Origin: Lingula anatina | Lineage: Eukaryota > Brachiopoda > Lingulata > Lingulida > Lingulidae | Length of the DNA: 64,000 bases | Direction: 5' to 3' | Assembly (NCBI RefSeq): GCF_001039355.2 | Contig: NW_019774358.1 | Span: 512,016-576,015 of the forward strand | In this document: in pieces, positions 57,266 through 64,000 of the stretch | Position numbering within the stretch: position 1 is the first letter of the stretch | Layout of the letters: every line of letters begins with the position of its first letter | The notes under the pieces: generated by a model | The model's input: the letters and a program-made list of their open reading frames with translations, nothing else | Database searches by the model: none | What the model was told of the DNA's origin: nothing | Made by a program: the position numbers and the translations under genes

Positions 57266-59144
57266 TTATTTTGTTGTCAACATGGTTTTGATTTTATGAT
57301 TTTAGGAAAGATCACTTCATGATGAACAAGGTCAAGGTTTTATAATTGCCAAATAAGAGAGATTGGCCCATGCACAATGTCACTATCTGCTTTAAACTCA
57401 AATAAATTACACATGCCAAAGGATAAACCAAATTAATTACTCAGTCAGCCAAAAAAATTTTTAAGTTTTAAAACCACAGCTCCATCAAATTTCTGACCAT
57501 AAATTTGACTTAGTCTGTCCTTCTAGTAACATGACTTAGTAGCATATGATGCATCACTGTAGCCAGCACAACAGTATAATTGTGTGATCAAGGTTACATA
57601 CACCATGAAGAAACCAGAAAATATGTTAAAACTGAATTCTTTGAGAAATATGAAATGATAAATATTTGGTATTTCTTCAAATTATGCTATTTGAAACTAT
57701 ATGATGGCATTTGGTTGCAACTGGGTCTTTGTGAAAATTATTTGATATATCAACTCACTTTAGTTGCATCTTTAAAACTGGTTTTCAAAATTTATTGGGT
57801 AAACAATTTTTTTGCAATCAATTTAATGAGTCACAAAATCATTGCTCCATATATAAATAACACACATATTGCTGATAATATTAATTATTAGAAACATTTG
57901 TTTCAAATAAAATGTAGTTTTATAAAATTTCAGATGCAACAGGTATTAAAAAGGCTGTACAAGACAACTAGCAGAGTAACATTTAAACAAAAACTTATAC
58001 TAAAATTCTGAAGACAAAACTATACATTTCATATTTAAATATCATAAAATAAGCATTATAATGTACAATGCTCTGAAAATATTGTCTCCATCCAGTTAAA
58101 TTTAAGTTAAAATGAGATGAAAAAAAAAATGATACAAATTGTAACAGAATTAAAACTCTTTGCTGGAATATAAACAAAACACCAATGTTTAAAAGATTTT
58201 GTACCTTTTCATATCTTTCTTTCAAAATGCAGCCAATCACACTGTTAAAATGTAATGCAGAATACTAACAGCAACTTCTCAAGATGCAAATGATCACCTA
58301 GTGTGTGATAATACAACAATTTTATCATCAAGGTAAACTTTAGTTGTAACCAAACAATTTAAATTTGATTGCTTTACATTAAAATATCATAATTCTTTAT
58401 ACAATTCAAACACTGATTGAGAAAGGTTTTCCCAATGCTATTCTAGTCCTTTATTTACAGTTTTTATCAAACAAAATCTATTTACATAACTGGCTCTGCC
58501 AAATATTTTCTTTTTTACACAAGGTACAGTTTATAATACATAAAAAAATTAAAATGCTGCACTCAAAGCTTTACTGTACACTTTTCAAGAAAAAACTCAG
58601 CACTGGCTTCAATATACATTAACCAAGGACAAATTTGTTCAATGCTTTTCAACAAGCAAACTTTATGCCACAGCTTTAAGCAAAGTATGATGCACTGGTG
58701 GCCTTTATTTCACACTAAGCTCATGCCGTCTAAGCACAGGACGAGGTGGCAGTGTGAACAAGGTTGTTTGAACAAGGTCAGGCCATGACTATATCCAGGT
58801 CAAGGTCGTAGTTGGAAAATAATGTGAACTAGGTCAGGTCATGACTATATCCAGGTCAAGGTCGCAGTTGGAAAATAATGTGAACTAGGTCAGGTCATGA
58901 CTATATCCAGGTCAAGGTCGTAGTTGGAAAATGATGTGAACTAGGTCAGGTCAATACAATGTCAAGCCGCAGGTGGAAGGTGTCCAGCAATACACTCAAA
59001 GTCATACCAGGAGTACATCAACAGGTAATGTATCACTCTTCCTTTGACCTTGACCAGGTCAAGGTCACTCTTGGAGATTGGGGGAAGGAATCTTAAAAAT
59101 TTTCACAAACTTGAAAAATAACAAAACCTCCATGTTTCCCAGAC
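57266..59144. other. Tail-to-tail spacer and CENPI 3' flank
   Basis: SPRYD7 and CENPI converge here. No gene is seen. A candidate CENPI polyadenylation signal on the minus strand is the TTTATT at 58450-58455. The region nearest CENPI carries AGGTCA-rich repeats. Confidence 0.5.
58760..58960. repeat. 56-bp tandem repeat with AGGTCAAGGTC, three units
   Basis: CCAGGTCAAGGTCG recurs at 58795, 58851 and 58907, with TTGGAAAATAATGTGAACTA and GGTCAGGTCATGACTATAT between. It is just 3' of the CENPI coding end, probably in its 3' untranslated region. Confidence 0.9.
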
Positions 59145-60257
59145 TTATGGACTGGCCATGCTAGCAGCTATGTGCGACTTAGACATGGAACTGCTGGCTT
59201 TCTTTATAAACTGTTCAATGAACTCAGCTATGCCGTGGAGTTGTTCACGTCGGAGGAACTCCAGGTAAGAACGCTTGGCCTGCTTGATCTGGTCTGGGTG
59301 GACCTTCTTCTCTGGAGGCTGAAACTAGAGTGAAGGGTGGAGATTTTGTTAGACTCTTCTCTATATTTCGCTGACAAAACTCAAATTGCTTAAAAACTGT
59401 TAAGCAACAAAAATTTTCCACTCCTGCTCCCTCCCAAAAAGAGTAAACATTCACAATTGTTTAGGTAAACCCTGAGCTTAGGTTTCAAATACAACATCAC
59501 CTGAAGAAACCAAATTTTGAGTCTTGAAAATCTTGCACTTTTCATTAAATTCTTTAAGTAATATTTGAATCCATTTCAAAAACTGAATCCTCTTTCACAA
59601 AACATTCCACATGTTCAAAAAACCCCATCAGTACCTCCTTCAGATATGCCCAGGCAAAGCCCAGGAAAGCTTGGTGCCTGTGTAGTGAGAAGCACTCATT
59701 GACCCTGGGGACACTGAGGGCCTCCACCACCCCATCTTCCACCGTGAATGCCGTGGGGTACCTGGTGTCCTTCTTAAATGCTCTGTACCTGTAATAACAC
59801 ACAGTAATACCTGTTATGAATGTAGTCATGACAGTGATCATCAACTGACTACCCTAGGTTCTAGATTTCAGTTTTGCCAGCTCGAATTTGATTTCATATA
59901 TAACCCATATCAGCAAAACTGATCAAGTAAAGCTATCCCATGAAAAGGTATATTAAATAGTTAACAAACTAGCTTTAATGTGCCTCGACACTCAGGGTAC
60001 AAGTGACAGGTATTTTAAGTTCAGGAAAATATTAAATGCCATGATATAAACAATTTTTAGAACCTGTTAAGAGTAAATATCTATAGTCACTACTTCATAG
60101 TAATCATCAATTGACAGACAGCAATCGTCAACAGCAAAGAAATAATTGACAAGATTCACTATCTTATATATATATCCATATGTATCAAAGCTAATTCAGT
60201 ATTTATCTTACAAAAGAATTGGTAGATTCATTCTGGAACTGTATCTCCCCCATCTTT

Positions 60258-60333
<76 letters not shown>

Positions 60334-60833
60334 CCTGTTTTAACTAACTATGAAAACCATCGAGCTTGAATGACAACACAAAGCAATGTTCATTATATCC
60401 TACCTCCACAGAGAGTCACAGAAGTCCAGTACACAGGCATTGAGGGTGTCAATACTGTTGACATCAATATTCACCAGTCCAAGATTATCTGGCTTGGGCA
60501 TGGACTTCAGCTTCAGAAACCCATTGCGACAACTGAAATATAACAGGGGATAACATAATTATGTATCTAAAAATATTTCAGCTATGATTCTTGAAATGCA
60601 AATTTGAAAAAAAAAGAGAGAAATAATTTAACTAAAAACACAACTTTTTTCTATGATTTGTGAAAAAGTAGATTATTTCAAATCATTATTAAACCTCTTT
60701 TAATGAAAAAAAAATATATATATTACTTTATTTAAAAAAGTTTTATTTTCTTATAGACTTCATTCACTCTTAGTATTGATTTTTGGAAATGATCATAACA
60801 CTGTTCTTAACCACCTTCCCCAACATACATTAA

Positions 60834-60906
<73 letters not shown>

Positions 60907-63561
60907 ACAGACACACACATACTTCAAGCACTGCTGATCCAGAGCACTTACTTTAAAAGAATACCACACATCCGAGAGCATGTCATCCCATTGTTGGCAA
61001 ACAGCCCCTTGTATATGAGACCTCTACTGGGCAGTAGAACAAATGGAGTGCCATACTGTACTGTTAGACTTGAGACCTGTGGGAACACAATGTTACCAGG
61101 CTTACAATTCGTATAAATACAATGTATAATAAGCTCCATTAATTTAGCACTGAAATGTCTAATAAAACTCTAAACTGCTGATGAGAGACAATTGGACTTT
61201 TTTTCATCACTGTAATAAACATGAGCACTGCATACTCTAGGGTTAAAAATAGTTATGGGAGTTATTATACAATGCATAACATACAAAACCATTACCAGTG
61301 AAGGTGAAAAAGCCACATTCTGATAACTTGTGTCTAAAAGATGCAGCACTTATTTAAACCAGAGGCAAATAGAGACATGTCATCATTTAATATCCTTAAC
61401 TAATAGTACTAAAGACATAAAACCTCTCTCTCTTAAAAATTTTAATAAATAAATAAATAAATAAATAAAATAGAAGTCAAAAACACAATCTTTTTGTAAC
61501 TTACCAGCTCAAAGAAATCTAAGACACATGACATCATGAGGGCATTGTCTTTCTCCAGACCCAGGCCAACCAAACACATTGCATCAACAAAGTCAATAAA
61601 CTCTGCCACTGTCTGTAATGGCTGAAACTTTTCAACTTCTTCAACAAACAAAGATACACTGAAATAAAAGTGATGGCATATTCATTTGGATAAAGAAAAA
61701 ATTAACTTGATTACAAAACTGAGAACTATTCATCCTCTTTCAAGATATATGTGGTGGATATACCAGCTATAAAATTCAAGTGTTGTATGTTCTAGTATCA
61801 TACATAATGTCACTCATAAAAGATACCTTTGACAAAAGCACTTGATTGAGTTTCATTAATAGATGCTTCAGACACAAGCACTTTCATTAAAAAAACATAA
61901 CCAAGACTACTATCTTTAAGAACCTCCTCAGTTCTGTGTTATATTCCAATCAGTCCATACAAAAAGACAAAAGTAAGCTTACTGGTTGAAAGTCTCTGTC
62001 GTGTTTTCCAGCACATTCTCTTGTCTCCGTAGTGTGGTATTGTAACGCTCCAATTCTACCGTAATGAAATTCTGTAATAACTTCCTCAAACAGATCAGCA
62101 ACTGGCACTGAAAGGTGAAGAACAACAGATATTTTCTATATCCAAATAAGATGAGAAACAGATAGAAAGAGAAACTGATATGAATTGCCCCATTGTAACT
62201 GATGTATATAACTGATATAAATTGCACTTTTGGGATCTCAGCCCAACTTCCTTCAGAAAAAATATTTTTCATCTTGTTATGAAAAATGTCATTAAAAAAA
62301 AAAATACTATTTGACAAATGGTATTTCATATATAGTGATAATAAGCTGCAATATAATATCAAACAGGAGTCAGCGAACAATTTGATATAAGTCCCATAAC
62401 TAGAAGTTAGACTTACCATAGAGAAAGCCCACATACCTTAAAATATACATTAGAACAAAAGAACAACTTGCGAAGAGGTTCCAGCAACAGGTCATTCAGA
62501 GCTGAAATGAGGAAATTAAATCTATAGGGCATGTTTTGGCATCCACAAAATTAAAATCAAGTTTATATTTTACACTAAAAAATGTGAAAATTTCTTTCCT
62601 GTAACCTTTTTTATTTCTCCCATTTTTTTTTTTTCGTCATTTAACCTATAGCAGATACAAGTGAATTTGGACATTGCTAACTTATTGGTTAAAATCTGAA
62701 CCTAGTGATCAGGAAGTACCTTGAAAATGGATACAATTTGAACCTAATGATCAGTAGGAACTTACTTGAAAATGGATACAATCTAAATCTTGTGATCAGT
62801 ACTAAAATGTATATCCTGTAACTTGTTCCATCCCAGAGATGGAGATATTTGGTTAAAAATGTTTCACATACGGGTACGCTCTCCTGAAAATGTACAACGA
62901 TAAAGTTCATCTAGTGGCAAAACCAAACTGTTGAAAAAATCATCCTTATTCTTATTTGACCATAATTATAAAGGACAAATTACTGATAAAATAAATGTAG
63001 ACAGTATAATTAATTTCAAATGTCAACAGTAGAACTTACACAGAATATGAATCTGAAAACATAAAAAGTATATGTTAAATGTTGCTACATGAAGTCATTT
63101 TAGTTCACATAAGAAATCACTAACCTGTAAAAAGTCTGTAAAATTAGCTAGTGCTTCTAAAATCTCTTCTCCTCGCTTACTATATGGACTATGTAGAATT
63201 TCTGCAATGTACATATATATTTTCTTATCTATTTATTCTTTACTCTTGTACAACGAACCAACCTCTCTAAAATCCTTTACATGTTTACCCTTATTAGTAA
63301 ACAAATGACTTAGGGTAACTTTTGTTAAATTCTTATGGATACACTGTTCAAACACCAAATTGATGACCAGACCAACAAGTTAAAAAAATTCTTTGAGAGC
63401 TAGTCATCAATCTCTGCTACGGATCATATACTCGACTCACCTTCTGATAAAACACTGGAGAGCCAGTAAGAAAACCTGGCGGCTGTGACGGGATTGGACG
63501 TACAGGACATGTAGTACAGTAAAAGTTTGCTGCGAAGTGAGGAACCCATCTGGCCTGGCAT
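59145..63561 (-). CDS. CENPI: Centromere protein I (CENP-I/Mis6), C-terminal part; 5' end beyond window
   Basis: Ten exons: 63441-63561, 63125-63201, 62766-62883, 62437-62501, 61983-62107, 61505-61658, 60952-61076, 60404-60532, 59635-59788 and 59145-59324. All splice sites are GT-AG and phases agree, giving 415 residues to the stop at 59145-59147. Identity rests on QMGSSLRSKLLLYYMSCTS (human QMGSVLNNSLLLHYINCVR), RFSYWLSSVLSE, TFLTKYLHLWDG, RKLFFCSNVYFK and PFVLLPSRGLIYKGL, all in the order found in human CENP-I. CENP-I is a HEAT-like repeat protein of the inner kinetochore CCAN and forms the CENP-HIKM complex. The Met at the start of the first listed exon is internal. The end, with HIAASMASP, is not conserved with human. 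Confidence 0.9.
60259..60332. repeat. (CT)n-(CA)n compound microsatellite in a CENPI intron
   Basis: CT units fill 60259-60299 and CA units 60300-60332. A second compound tract of the same kind is at 60836-60904 in the next intron. Confidence 0.95.
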
Positions 63562-63839
63562 CTGAAGTAGTAGAAAACAAGGCAGCAAAGCTGTCAAATG
63601 TACAGACAAAAAGCAGACAATAACAATGCACAAAACAGGCTACTGTCAATTCTGATGCAAAAGTACATTATGCTTAACTGCAAATTCAACATCAAATTTT
63701 AATTATGCTCAACAGGTAATACCAATGTAAATGAAATGTGTAACAAGCGTAAGGCTTCAGGCCCATGGGAGTTTAAGTTCACACTTTGAAAATGCCAGAA
63801 TGAGAAAAATGAAAATTTCACATAAAACTGCTTAAATTC

Positions 63840-63884
<45 letters not shown>

Positions 63885-64000
63885 TTATTAGATAAAATTG
63901 CAACCCTAAGGTTGAAGTTGTACAAAGAATGTTTAAAAGAAAAATTGACAATAAACTTTAAATTATAAAACAATAAACTATTCTTTTTTTAACCATTTGA
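63562..64000. other. CENPI intron, running off the window
   Basis: No further exon recognised upstream of 63561. An (AAT)n microsatellite occupies about 63840-63883. The remaining 5' exons of CENPI should lie beyond 64000. Confidence 0.6.

Overview
This window is animal nuclear DNA: AT-rich, with split genes whose introns obey GT-AG, two Pol III tRNA genes, many dinucleotide and trinucleotide microsatellites and several short fold-back elements. The gene content is bilaterian. The NALCN gene has an E in the domain III filter and an optional K in domain II, delivered by alternative exons. That arrangement has been reported in protostomes such as the pond snail. Together with repeats rich in AGGTCA, it suggests a lophotrochozoan, perhaps a mollusc. 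The species cannot be fixed from the sequence alone.

Layout. 1-2971: no gene recognised. 2972-4168 (+): intronless class A GPCR resembling FMRFamide receptors. 4634-4716 (-): tRNA-Leu(UAA). 5128-11795 (-): NNMT/PNMT-type methyltransferase genes. Two are intact three-exon genes (6904-8909 and 10298-11795). A third copy (5128-6184) lacks exon 1 and looks like an unmerged contig end, because 5126-6900 repeats as 6902-8676 across a single n. 11796-16069: no gene recognised. 16070-49590 (-): a complete NALCN sodium-leak-channel gene of 39 coding-exon positions. I joined every exon in phase, giving a protein of 1757 or 1758 residues. 50641-50723 (+): a second tRNA-Leu(UAA). 52286-55158 (+): complete SPRYD7, five exons, 197 residues. 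59145-63561 (-): the last ten recognised coding exons of CENPI (Mis6 family), whose 5' part lies beyond the window.

The main biological point is the NALCN pore. One exon position (domain II pore) has two alternatives: an upstream exon with QEGW (EEEE filter, calcium-channel-like) and a downstream exon with QKGW (EKEE filter, sodium-channel-like). Both are phase 0 and a multiple of three. The E exon appears twice (35648-35785 and 37702-37839), but it lies in a 2052-bp near-exact repeat split by an n, so the genome probably has one. The NALCN 3' end is also unusual. The penultimate coding exon is the outermost member of a degenerate tandem array, and the stop codon lies in a 40-bp triplicated repeat.

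A 149-bp inverted-repeat element sits in intron 1 of one methyltransferase gene and is absent from its tandem paralogue, giving a filled/empty pair that defines its ends and target duplication. A second copy of the family lies near 50.9 kb. The genes here are not a pathway; they are independent neighbours.
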